A stretch of 64,000 bases of DNA from Singulisphaera sp. GP187. GTDB lineage: Bacteria; Planctomycetota; Phycisphaerae; Phycisphaerales; SM1A02. A model generated the notes under the pieces. It saw only the letters and a program-made list of their open reading frames with translations. It was not told where the DNA came from and did not search any database. Shown here one piece after another: positions 51,662 through 59,425 of this stretch (position 1 is the stretch's first letter; every line of letters starts with the position of its first letter). The stretch covers positions 124,001 to 188,000 of the forward strand of contig CAMBOV010000001.1 in NCBI GenBank assembly GCA_945869475.1, written 5' to 3'. The translations under genes were made by a program, and so were the position numbers.

Positions 51662-51701
51662 GGTGCACCCTTCCATTCATTCGAGCTGAATTGCAGCGCG
51701 C

Positions 51702-52712
51702 TCAAGGAACCGGAACATGATCGAGCAACGCGCGCACGATGTCATCGGCGCTTTTCTCCTCGGCTTCGGCCTCGTACGAGAGACCCAGCCGGTGGCGCAA
51801 GACGTTCGGTGCGATGTCCTTGACGTCTTGGGGAACGACATAGCCGCGACCATCGAGAAATGCCTTCGACTTCGCGGCAAGCGTCAGTGCGATCGTTGCG
51901 CGGGGCGAACATCCATACTGCACGAGACCTTCGATTGGGACGTTGTGCGTCTTTGGATTGCGCGTTGAAACCACCAAGTCGACGATGTAATCCTTCATTC
52001 GATCGTCCATGAAAATCTGATCGACCAAGAGTCGCGCGGCCGCAATGTCGCTTGGGTTGAGCACCGGGTCGATGATGATCTTGCTCTGAGTCGTTGCCAT
52101 TCGATCGAGAATGAGCCGTTCTTCTTTCGGTGTCGGATAGGTCACGACGAGTTTCATCGCGAATCGATCCACCTGTGCTTCTGGAAGGGGATAGGTGCCT
52201 TCTTGCTCGATTGGATTCTGAGTCGCAAGCACCAGAAACGGATCTGGAAGTGGATACGTCGTATCGCCGATGGTGACCTGACGCTCCTGCATCGCTTCGA
52301 GCAGTGCCGACTGCACCTTCGCCGGCGCACGATTGATTTCATCGGCGAGCACGATGTTCGAGAAGATCGGTCCTTGCTTGACCGTGAATTCGCCCGTGTT
52401 GGGTCGATAGATCAGCGTGCCAATGAGATCGGCGGGCAAGAGATCAGGCGTGAATTGAATGCGGCGAAACCCCGTGTTGATTCCCTTCGCGAGGCAACTC
52501 ACAGCGGTTGTCTTGGCGAGACCGGGAACACCCTCGATCAGCACATGACCATTCATCAAGAGACTGCAGAGCAAACCCTCGAGCAACGAATCTTGTCCGA
52601 CGATGACCCGTTGAATCTGATCAACGAGGTGTCGAAAAGGCTTGCTCGCTGCGTCAACCTGCCGTTCGAGGTTCGCGATGTCTCGCTGGGGAGTCGTCAT
52701 AATTGGATGCAT
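51702..52712 (-). CDS. MoxR-family AAA+ ATPase
   Basis: A 336-residue MoxR ATPase, thought to act as a chaperone for vWA proteins. Walker A is G-V-P-G-L-A-K-T, Walker B L-A-D-E-I-N-R-A-P-A-K, and Q-N-P-I-E-Q-E-G-T-Y-P-L-P-E-A-Q-V-D-R-F is the family signature. It is the first gene of the Bat operon, divergent from the dehydrogenase gene at 52786. ATGs at 52712 and 52700 are both possible. Confidence 0.93.
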   Translation of the reverse strand: MHPIMTTPQRDIANLERQVDAASKPFRHLVDQIQRVIVGQDSLLEGLLCSLLMNGHVLIEGVPGLAKTTAVSCLAKGINTGFRRIQFTPDLLPADLIGTLIYRPNTGEFTVKQGPIFSNIVLADEINRAPAKVQSALLEAMQERQVTIGDTTYPLPDPFLVLATQNPIEQEGTYPLPEAQVDRFAMKLVVTYPTPKEERLILDRMATTQSKIIIDPVLNPSDIAAARLLVDQIFMDDRMKDYIVDLVVSTRNPKTHNVPIEGLVQYGCSPRATIALTLAAKSKAFLDGRGYVVPQDVKDIAPNVLRHRLGLSYEAEAEEKSADDIVRALLDHVPVP

Positions 52713-52785
52713 CCCGTTCGTACGTTTTCCAAATCAAGAGGTTCGGTCATCCACTTGAGGATAATTCAATCGTATTCTCGCGTCG

Positions 52786-53667
52786 ATGCAGACCCCTCAG
52801 CGCATTGGATGGATCGGAACTGGAGTCATGGGTCTCCCGATGGCGGGCCACCTCATGGACGCTGGACATCAGCTGACCGTGCACTCACGGACGCGTACTC
52901 GCGCACAGCCACTCCTTGATCGGGGGGCGGCGTGGGGGGAGAGTCCAGCCGAGACCGCCCACGCGAAGGACGTCGTCTTTTCGATGGTCAGCATGCCAGC
53001 GGATGTTGAAGAGGTCCACCTCGGCAAGCGCGGAACCTTGAGCGCGACGACGCCTCCGTCGTTGTTGATTGACATGACGAGTAGCCGTCCATTGCTTGCC
53101 CGAACAATCAGTGAGGTTGCGCACGACCGTGGAGTCGCTGCCCTCGATGCACCGGTCACCGGAGGCGATGTCGGCGCTCGCAATGCGACGCTCTCGATTC
53201 TGGTGGGTGGGTCGGTCGAGGCGTTCGAGCGAGCACTCCCGCTCTTGCAGTTGCTTGGAAAGACGATTGTCCGCCAAGGTGGTGCCGGCTGCGGTCAGCA
53301 AGCGAAAGTTGCAAATCAGATCCTGATCGCATCGACGATGATCGGCGTCTGCGAGGCCCTCCAATTCGCCAAAGCGGCCGGACTCGACGAAACGACGCTG
53401 CTCGAATCTGTCTCGGCCGGCGCCGCTGGAAGTTGGTCACTCGCGAATCTTGCACCGCGAATCGTTCGCGGCGAGTTTGGTCCAGGATTCTTTGTTGATC
53501 ACTTCGTCAAAGATCTTGCGATCGCCCTTGAAGAGTGTCGCGCGAGCGGTTTGCAACTTCCAGGGCTCGCGCTTGCCGAAAAACTCTATCGAATGGCTCA
53601 GGATGGCGGTCTGGGCGATCGAGGGACGCACGGCTTGTATCTGCTCTATGAGCGAGGTTGCGTCTGA
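52786..53667 (+). CDS. Beta-hydroxyacid dehydrogenase family (3-hydroxyisobutyrate dehydrogenase-like)
   Basis: A 293-residue NAD(P)-dependent dehydrogenase. The N-terminal motif G-W-I-G-T-G-V-M-G-L-P-M-A matches the family, as do D-A-P-V-T-G-G-D-V-G-A and the catalytic lysine region G-C-G-Q-Q-A-K-V-A-N-Q. Substrates in this family include 3-hydroxyisobutyrate, tartronate semialdehyde and succinic semialdehyde; which one applies is not visible. It stands alone, divergent from moxR. Confidence 0.9.
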   Translation: MQTPQRIGWIGTGVMGLPMAGHLMDAGHQLTVHSRTRTRAQPLLDRGAAWGESPAETAHAKDVVFSMVSMPADVEEVHLGKRGTLSATTPPSLLIDMTSSRPLLARTISEVAHDRGVAALDAPVTGGDVGARNATLSILVGGSVEAFERALPLLQLLGKTIVRQGGAGCGQQAKVANQILIASTMIGVCEALQFAKAAGLDETTLLESVSAGAAGSWSLANLAPRIVRGEFGPGFFVDHFVKDLAIALEECRASGLQLPGLALAEKLYRMAQDGGLGDRGTHGLYLLYERGCV

Positions 53668-53710
53668 CGGTGGTTCTGTGTACTCTTCGCCCTCTCTTTT
53701 GGAGCCCAAC

Positions 53711-54019
53711 ATGACCGCATTGATCGCTGGAACAACCGTAACGATTTCTGTAAAAAAAGTGCCGCTCGAACCTCGTCATCGCAAGACGATTGAGCGACTG
53801 ATGCGCCTCCAGCCAGCCATCCAGCGCACCCTCACGCGCGTTGCCCGTCGTCGCGGTCGAGCCAATCCAGTGAATCAGCGTGGTGGTCGAATGTGGATCT
53901 CTCGCATTCCAGCAACGCGTTGCGTTGGTGCTGAACTTGGTGCGAAGTTCACACTGCGCGTGACCCCAAAGATCATCCCTGACGTCCTGGCAGTTGAGCG
54001 CTTTCTCGACATCGCCTAA
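53711..54019 (+). CDS. Small basic protein of unknown function
   Basis: A 102-residue protein with ATG at 53711 and GGAG six bases upstream. It is strongly basic in the middle (R-V-A-R-R-R-G-R-A-N-P-V-N-Q-R-G-G-R) with a hydrophobic start and an ordered C-terminus (F-T-L-R-V-T-P-K-I-I-P-D-V). The composition suits a nucleic-acid- or ribosome-binding protein, but I recognise no family. It is convergent with the HAD gene, five bases from its end. Confidence 0.65.
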   Translation: MTALIAGTTVTISVKKVPLEPRHRKTIERLMRLQPAIQRTLTRVARRRGRANPVNQRGGRMWISRIPATRCVGAELGAKFTLRVTPKIIPDVLAVERFLDIA

Positions 54020-54024
54020 GACGC

Positions 54025-54744
54025 TTAGCTTGAAGCGTGGTTTGAAGCGTGGTTTGAAGCCTGGTCCGCGATCCACTGCGCGACTGATTCCCATTCACTG
54101 AAGTCTTTCACCAGAAGGTCGGGCGCGTGCGCTTGCAGTTCATCCACACCATGAGCCCCAGTCGCCACAGCGATGGCTTTGCATCCGTTGAAGTGAGCGC
54201 AATCAATGTCGAGCGGGGTATCGCCGATGATCACGGTGTTCGCCGCACTCATGGAGCGCTCCGTCGCTGCGCAATAACGCGCCAGAGCGATCGGCGGGAG
54301 ATCGCGGCGGTGCCATCCATCATCGGCCCACGCATTGAACTGAAATGGTTCGAGTGAAAATCCAGCATTCGCAACTTTCATCCGCCCAGTGTGTTCGTAG
54401 TTTCCAGTGAGCAATCCCACGCCGCTGTGAGAACGTTGATGCAACGCATCGACAAGCGCGCGCGCACCGTCGAGTGGGATCGCTTGTGCGCCTGAGCGAA
54501 AAGCCTCTGCAAGGTGGTGACCATACCGAGCGCGAAAGGTCTCGTGGTGATCGCCGCCAGTCTCGACCCGCGCGTTCGCCATCAAATCGCGCCAGATCAA
54601 TCGATCGAGTCGACCCGAGATTGCCACGTTGTCGAATGAAAAGGAGTGTGCTGGAAAGAGCTCGCGCGCCGTGGCGAGCATCGCGTTCATGCCTGCCCCA
54701 GCCGTGCGCAGAAGCGTTCCGTCGATGTCGAACAGCACGAGCAT
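54025..54744 (-). CDS. HAD-superfamily hydrolase (phosphatase-like)
   Basis: About 239 residues. HAD motifs: D-I-D-G-T (near 6-10), L-L-T-G-N, and I-I-G-D-T-P-L-D-I-D-C-A, consistent with phosphoglycolate-phosphatase-type enzymes. The last residues, S-N-H-A-S-N-H-A-S-S, are encoded by a 12-base tandem repeat. It ends five bases from the opposing small-protein gene and begins six bases after sucC, so it is co-transcribed with sucC. Confidence 0.87.
   Translation of the reverse strand: MLVLFDIDGTLLRTAGAGMNAMLATARELFPAHSFSFDNVAISGRLDRLIWRDLMANARVETGGDHHETFRARYGHHLAEAFRSGAQAIPLDGARALVDALHQRSHSGVGLLTGNYEHTGRMKVANAGFSLEPFQFNAWADDGWHRRDLPPIALARYCAATERSMSAANTVIIGDTPLDIDCAHFNGCKAIAVATGAHGVDELQAHAPDLLVKDFSEWESVAQWIADQASNHASNHASS
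54030..54065 (-). repeat. Three 12-base tandem repeats at the 3' end of the HAD gene
   Basis: TTGAAGCGTGGT occurs twice exactly (54030-54041, 54042-54053) and once with one change (54054-54065, TTGAAGCCTGGT). It encodes A-S-N-H units at the protein's C-terminus. Confidence 0.85.
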
Positions 54745-54750
54745 CGTGAC

Positions 54751-55956
54751 TCACACAGCGACGGCCACGGCCGCGACAATCTTGGATGCCGCGTCCGTGA
54801 GATCGGTCGCCGTTTGCATCGTCGGGATCTCTTCTCGAGCTGCTTCGAGGATGGCTCGCGCCTGCGCAACGTTCGTTCCTTCAAGTCGAACGACGAGCGG
54901 CACCTGAAAGCCGATGGTCTTCGCTGCGCCGACGATCGCACGCGCAATTCGGTCGCACTGCATGATGCCGCCGAAGATGTTGACGAGCACGCCCTGCACA
55001 CGATCGTCGCTCAAGATGATGCGAAACGCTTCGGTGACCGCCTCTTCGGTCGCACTGCCGCCGACATCGAGAAAATTCGCTGGCTCGCCGCCGTGCAACT
55101 TGATGATGTCCATCGTGCTCATCGCGAGACCAGCGCCGTTCACGAGGCATCCGATGTTGCCGTCGAGTGCCACGTAGGAGAGCCCGAACGATTCGGCTCG
55201 AAGCTCCGCAGGATTCTCTTCCGTCGGATCCTTCATCGCACGAATCAATGGATGGCGAAAGAGTGCGTTGTCATCGAAATCGAACTTCGCATCGATGGCG
55301 AGAACCTGTCCATCGGGATGGGCTGCAGTCGCAGGCGTCAACACGAGCGGATTGACCTCGACCAAGGACGCATCGGTTGACCGCTGCAGTGCGCAGAGTT
55401 TCGTGAAGACGTGAACCGCCTGGCCGATCGCCTTGCCTTTGAATCCCAACGCCAGCGCAACTGAACGTGCTTGAAAAGGCTGCAATCCCACGAGTGGGTC
55501 AAGCGCGAGCTTGATGAGCGCGTCAGGACGCTCGTGTGCAACCTTCTCGATGTCAACGCCGCCCTCAGCGCATGCGATCAGCGTGTTGGTACGCCGTGCT
55601 CGGTCGACGAGCACCGCAACGTAATACTCATGCGCAATCTCGACCGCATCGGCGACAAGCAAGCGACTGACTTCGAGTCCCTCGGGTGGAGTCTGAGCGC
55701 TGATCATTCGGTTGCCGAGCATAAACTCAGCGGCGACGCGCGCCTCGCTTGCACTCTTCACGAGCCGAACAAATCCAGCCTTCCCTCGTCCTCCCGCGTG
55801 CACCTGGGCCTTGACGACAACCATCTTCGAACCGCTGTCGCAGAGCGCACGCGCCGCCGCCTCTGCCGCGTCGGCGGACTGCACCATCGTGCTCTTTGGA
55901 ACAGGAATGCCAGCAGTGTCGAGCAGTTCGCGCGCTTGAAATTCGTGGATTTTCAT
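54751..55956 (-). CDS. sucC: Succinate-CoA ligase (ADP-forming) beta subunit
   Basis: A 401-residue beta subunit with an ATP-grasp N-terminal domain (M-K-I-H-E-F-Q-A-R-E-L-L, K-A-Q-V-H-A-G-G-R-G-K-A-G) and the CoA-ligase C-terminal domain with G-G-I-M-Q-C-D-R-I-A. It makes succinate and ATP (or the reverse) in the TCA cycle with SucD. No sucD is adjacent; a HAD hydrolase follows instead. The ATG at 55956 overlaps the DedA stop by four bases. Confidence 0.93.
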   Translation of the reverse strand: MKIHEFQARELLDTAGIPVPKSTMVQSADAAEAAARALCDSGSKMVVVKAQVHAGGRGKAGFVRLVKSASEARVAAEFMLGNRMISAQTPPEGLEVSRLLVADAVEIAHEYYVAVLVDRARRTNTLIACAEGGVDIEKVAHERPDALIKLALDPLVGLQPFQARSVALALGFKGKAIGQAVHVFTKLCALQRSTDASLVEVNPLVLTPATAAHPDGQVLAIDAKFDFDDNALFRHPLIRAMKDPTEENPAELRAESFGLSYVALDGNIGCLVNGAGLAMSTMDIIKLHGGEPANFLDVGGSATEEAVTEAFRIILSDDRVQGVLVNIFGGIMQCDRIARAIVGAAKTIGFQVPLVVRLEGTNVAQARAILEAAREEIPTMQTATDLTDAASKIVAAVAVAV

Positions 55957-56618
55957 GGGTTTCGAATGCTACCGCGCAGGGTCTGTCGCCGAATGCGCCA
56001 CCACTCAATGGCGATGGGAAGCACCGAGATCACGACCACCGCAATCACGACGACCTCGAAGTTGCGCTTCACGATGGGAATCTCGCCGAGCAGGAAACCT
56101 GCACCGACGAGCAGCACGACCCACAGCACTGCTCCACCGAGGCAGTAGGCAAGAAAGGTGCGAAATCGCATTGCGCCAACCCCCGCAAAAAATGGCGCAA
56201 AGGTTCGAACGATCGGAACAAATCGAGCGAGCACAATGGCCTTAGGTCCATGCTTCTCAAAAAATGTTCGCGTTCGCTCGAGATGTGCCACGCGCAGCAG
56301 AGGGATTTTTCCAGAGAAGGCGCGCGGGCCAATCCACTTCCCGATGTGGTAGTTCACGATGTCTCCACAGATGGCCGCGACGACGATGACCGCGCCGCAG
56401 AGCCACGGGTCAAGCCCCATATCTCTCGCGCAGACAGCACCGATGGCGAAGAGCAGACTGTCACCAGGCAGAAAGGGTGTGACGACGAGACCAGTCTCAC
56501 AGAAGATGATCAAGAAGAGGATCGCATACGTCCATCCCCCGGACGCGCGCACTAGATCTCCCAAGAAACCATCGAGTTCAGTGAAGAGCCGAGGAATCTG
56601 TTCGATCAAACCATCCAT
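55953..56618 (-). CDS. DedA/VTT-family membrane protein
   Basis: About 221 residues with four or five hydrophobic stretches. The family motif F-L-P-G-D-S-L-L-F and the downstream R-F-V-P-I-V-R-T-F-A-P-F-F-A-G are present. DedA proteins take part in lipid flipping and membrane homeostasis. The ATG at 56618 is preferred; a frame extending to 56675 runs into the tRNA-Ser gene. It precedes sucC with an ATGA overlap. Confidence 0.92.
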   Translation of the reverse strand: MDGLIEQIPRLFTELDGFLGDLVRASGGWTYAILFLIIFCETGLVVTPFLPGDSLLFAIGAVCARDMGLDPWLCGAVIVVAAICGDIVNYHIGKWIGPRAFSGKIPLLRVAHLERTRTFFEKHGPKAIVLARFVPIVRTFAPFFAGVGAMRFRTFLAYCLGGAVLWVVLLVGAGFLLGEIPIVKRNFEVVVIAVVVISVLPIAIEWWRIRRQTLRGSIRNP

Positions 56619-56650
56619 GGAATCGACTCTTGCGCGCGCAAACAAAGCAA

Positions 56651-56741
56651 CGGACAGGGCGGGATTCGAACCCACGGTAGGGGTATAAGCCCCTACATCG
56701 GTTTAGCAAACCGACGCCTTCAACCGCTCGGCCACCTGTCC
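56651..56741 (-). tRNA. tRNA-Ser (anticodon GCT)
   Basis: A class II tRNA of 91 bases on the minus strand. The acceptor stem GGACAGG pairs with CCTGTCC (plus-strand ends 56652-56658 and 56735-56741); discriminator G. The anticodon stem TCGGT/ACCGA encloses TTGCTAA, giving GCT. The long variable arm holds TAGGGGCTTATACCCCTA. The T arm carries TTCGAAT. No CCA is encoded. Confidence 0.95.
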
Positions 56742-56799
56742 AGTGGATCCCGAGTGTAGCAATCGTCGCGCGGTCGACTCGTCCAACGAGCGTAGAAAA

Positions 56800-57489
56800 T
56801 CACTCGCCGAGCGAGATGCCCGCGCGCATGCGGTTCGTGTTCGCAGGTTCGCGGCGGTGACTTGCAAATCGCTCATCAGTGATCGAGCAGGGTGGATCGA
56901 TGTCGACCGACGTCGATGCGATTCCTTCGCGCTCAAGCAGGATTCGCACTGCCAGCGGACAATCGGCCAGAGCCTTCCCGGGCGTGGACGTCGGGCGCAG
57001 GGCGCTCGAGAGACCGAGCGCTGTCCATGTGCGGATGACGTCTTCTGCGACCTCGTACGCGCTCCTCCCAGCGCATGGCCCCATCGCCGCACTCATCGAC
57101 GCGGGCTCTGCGCCGAACTTCTCGCGCATCATCTCGATCGTCGCCCGCACGATGTCAGAGCCAATCCCGCGCCAGCCAGCGTGGATTGCAGCGCAGGTGC
57201 GTGAAGCTTTGCAGATGACGAGAAGTGGAACGCAATCGGCAGTCAAGATCACCGGTACAAGCATGGGATCAGCGCAGACGATCGCATCTGCATCGATCAC
57301 TGCTCCATCGACGCATTCGCGGGCAACCACGCATCGACCACCATGCACTTGTCGCGTCTGCGCCGGTCGGGCTGCGTCACCAGCGAGATGCTGGGCGATC
57401 CACAGAGCCGTCGGGGCCTCGCGTGATGAAAACCAGTGTGAGACTCGCCGCTCCCGAAAGAGCGGGGAGACCCATCCAGGTGCAACCAT
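56800..57489 (-). CDS. YfiH-family (laccase-domain) protein
   Basis: About 229 residues. The conserved zinc/active-site segments are R-Q-V-H-G-G, L-T-A-D-C-V-P-L-L and A-A-I-H-A-G-W-R-G, which carry the family's His-Cys-His set, plus G-P-C-A-G. Members are called polyphenol oxidase or purine nucleoside phosphorylase. The ATG at 57489 gives a normal N-terminus (V-A-P-G-W-V-S-P); one at 57531 would overlap the preceding gene. Confidence 0.88.
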   Translation of the reverse strand: MVAPGWVSPLFRERRVSHWFSSREAPTALWIAQHLAGDAARPAQTRQVHGGRCVVARECVDGAVIDADAIVCADPMLVPVILTADCVPLLVICKASRTCAAIHAGWRGIGSDIVRATIEMMREKFGAEPASMSAAMGPCAGRSAYEVAEDVIRTWTALGLSSALRPTSTPGKALADCPLAVRILLEREGIASTSVDIDPPCSITDERFASHRREPANTNRMRAGISLGE

Positions 57490-57496
57490 CAGCGAC

Positions 57497-59293
57497 TCAG
57501 GGTTGTGGTGCGTCCCATCCAAGCGAGTCAAGCACCTTGAGTTCGGTCGGGGAGAAGAAATCCGGATACGCAGTGAAACCCGAGGGGATTGCTCTGCCGC
57601 CCATCACGAAGGGAATCGTCGCTGGGAAAACAGGCGATGGATTCAACAGAAATCCAGACTCAGCGTTGGTGTCGTCCATGAGCGAAACTTCGAGGTCGAC
57701 GCCGGTGGCAGAGTCATCCGTCGTCGATCCATTCAGCCCCGTGACATAATTGAGAATCGTCTCTCCGTCTGGGAGGTTGAGTCCTCGTGCAGCCATACGA
57801 CCGTAGTAGCCAGGGAACGTCGAGTTGTAGTCGATGAGAAAGCAGAAGCCATCCGCGGTGACATACTCGGGCATGTTGCAATCGATGTACCGGGTGCGCT
57901 GCGGGAACGACGGAGGTGGAACCAATTGCGCATCATCGATGATGCCGCTTCCACCGAATTGGTTTCGGATGGCGGTGCCGTAGGCAGAAAACCCGGCGAG
58001 TGGCGGGCCGAAAAATGTTGAAACAAACGTTGCCTGCTCGTCAATGGTCACGAAGGGGCTGTTCAGCGCGCGATCGGTCCGAAACTTTCGATATCCACCC
58101 GGGTTGTAATCCGGGGCGAACAATCCAATATTGGGATCGGTGAACGTCGCGGCGTTGGCAATGGTGAGTTCAAGCGCGAGCGTGACATCGCCGCAATTGA
58201 TGTGAAAGATCGAATTGAATGCGACAGGCTGCTGTGTGAGATATCCAAAGTCTGTTGGAATCGAGGAACCTGGCTGCAGCCCGTTGGTGTTCTCTGCAAG
58301 GATGTCATTTCGGAATCGGTAGAGATCGAACACAGCAATATCGCCGACGAGGCTGGTCTGAATCGTTGAAATCCAACCCATCGTGATCGCTGTTGAGCGG
58401 ATGAGCCAGTCTTGATACGAGATTCCGGCGGGTGGAAAGGGCACAACCGACGGTTCGAAGATGTAGTTTTCGAAGATCCCAGCACCCGTCGCGAACGTGA
58501 TGGTTCCATCGAACGCTGAAAGGGCTGGCAGCGAGTAGATCCACGCGGCTCTCAAGTTCGCGGCCGTCCAGTAGACGCGATCCTCAGATGTGTAGCGATT
58601 GTTTCCGTTGGTCTGAAGCGCCGAATAAAAGATTCGAAGTCGAGAATTCGCTGCTGGACCACTCCCGTAGGGGGCGGGCGGGTTTGGAAGGAAGCGCGCG
58701 TCATCGAGACTCGTCCCCGACAATCCTGAGTCGATCAGACTTGCGAGCGTTGGAGCGACGGATTGGCTTGCGATGCGTGTTGTCGCAACCGCGATCGTCC
58801 CCGGGACGAGCGGTTGAAATTGCAACTTGATGTTGATTGTCGTTGTTGTCTGAATGACCCTGCTGAGATAGTTCGCAACTTGCTGCGTTGCGGCAATCAC
58901 GGGCATCACGACGTTTGAAGGGACCGACCCGATCGTGAAGATGACTTGCGATCCACCCGCGAGTCCGCCATCTCCGCCACTCCTGACGACGATCTCCTTT
59001 GCTTCAAGTTCATCGCGATCCTGCGTGCGCGCAATCTGTGCGACGCACTCCTCGAACTGCGCTTGGCTGAGTTGTGGAGCACCCGGTGCCATCAGCGGAA
59101 TCGACACTGAGCCCGCCTCTCCAAAGCGCTCGCCGCGTGCTGGAACATCCCACTCATGCACAGCGGGCGCAGGGGGCGCGCTCGCACCCGCGACCCAAGC
59201 GGTCGGCGGGGCAGAGGTCGGCGGGGCAGCGGTCGCCGCGACACAGAGAGTTCCAATCGTTGGGAGAAACGTCGCGAAAGAAATCAGCATCAC
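57497..59293 (-). CDS. Secreted protein, degenerate NF038122-like metalloprotease paralog 1
   Basis: A 598-residue exported protein with a signal peptide and an Ala/Pro-rich start. It shares a body plan with the gene at 59426: an N-terminal helical part, then a region ending D-L-Y-R-F and a C-terminal L-K-V-L-D-S-L-G-W. I recall these landmarks from an NF038122-type secreted metalloprotease family of planctomycetes. At the place of the zinc motif this protein reads R-S-T-A-I-T-M-G-W (299-307) instead of H-E-x-x-H-x-x-G. No zinc ligands remain, so it should be catalytically inactive. Family assignment is by memory and pattern only. Confidence 0.7.
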   Translation of the reverse strand: MMLISFATFLPTIGTLCVAATAAPPTSAPPTAWVAGASAPPAPAVHEWDVPARGERFGEAGSVSIPLMAPGAPQLSQAQFEECVAQIARTQDRDELEAKEIVVRSGGDGGLAGGSQVIFTIGSVPSNVVMPVIAATQQVANYLSRVIQTTTTINIKLQFQPLVPGTIAVATTRIASQSVAPTLASLIDSGLSGTSLDDARFLPNPPAPYGSGPAANSRLRIFYSALQTNGNNRYTSEDRVYWTAANLRAAWIYSLPALSAFDGTITFATGAGIFENYIFEPSVVPFPPAGISYQDWLIRSTAITMGWISTIQTSLVGDIAVFDLYRFRNDILAENTNGLQPGSSIPTDFGYLTQQPVAFNSIFHINCGDVTLALELTIANAATFTDPNIGLFAPDYNPGGYRKFRTDRALNSPFVTIDEQATFVSTFFGPPLAGFSAYGTAIRNQFGGSGIIDDAQLVPPPSFPQRTRYIDCNMPEYVTADGFCFLIDYNSTFPGYYGRMAARGLNLPDGETILNYVTGLNGSTTDDSATGVDLEVSLMDDTNAESGFLLNPSPVFPATIPFVMGGRAIPSGFTAYPDFFSPTELKVLDSLGWDAPQP

Positions 59294-59425
59294 GGCAGGC
59301 TAACAAAAAACGATTGCGTCCGAACTGGTCACCGCAAAAACACCGAAGCCGCAAGCGATGAAGTCGGCTGCGGCTTTGGCGAGAGGCAAGAAGCGCCTCT
59401 GCGGGTACCTCATTTCAGGAGTGAC

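Noticed and set aside
56619-56675. Extended DedA start
   Set aside because: The extra residues run into the tRNA-Ser gene; the internal ATG at 56618 is used instead.
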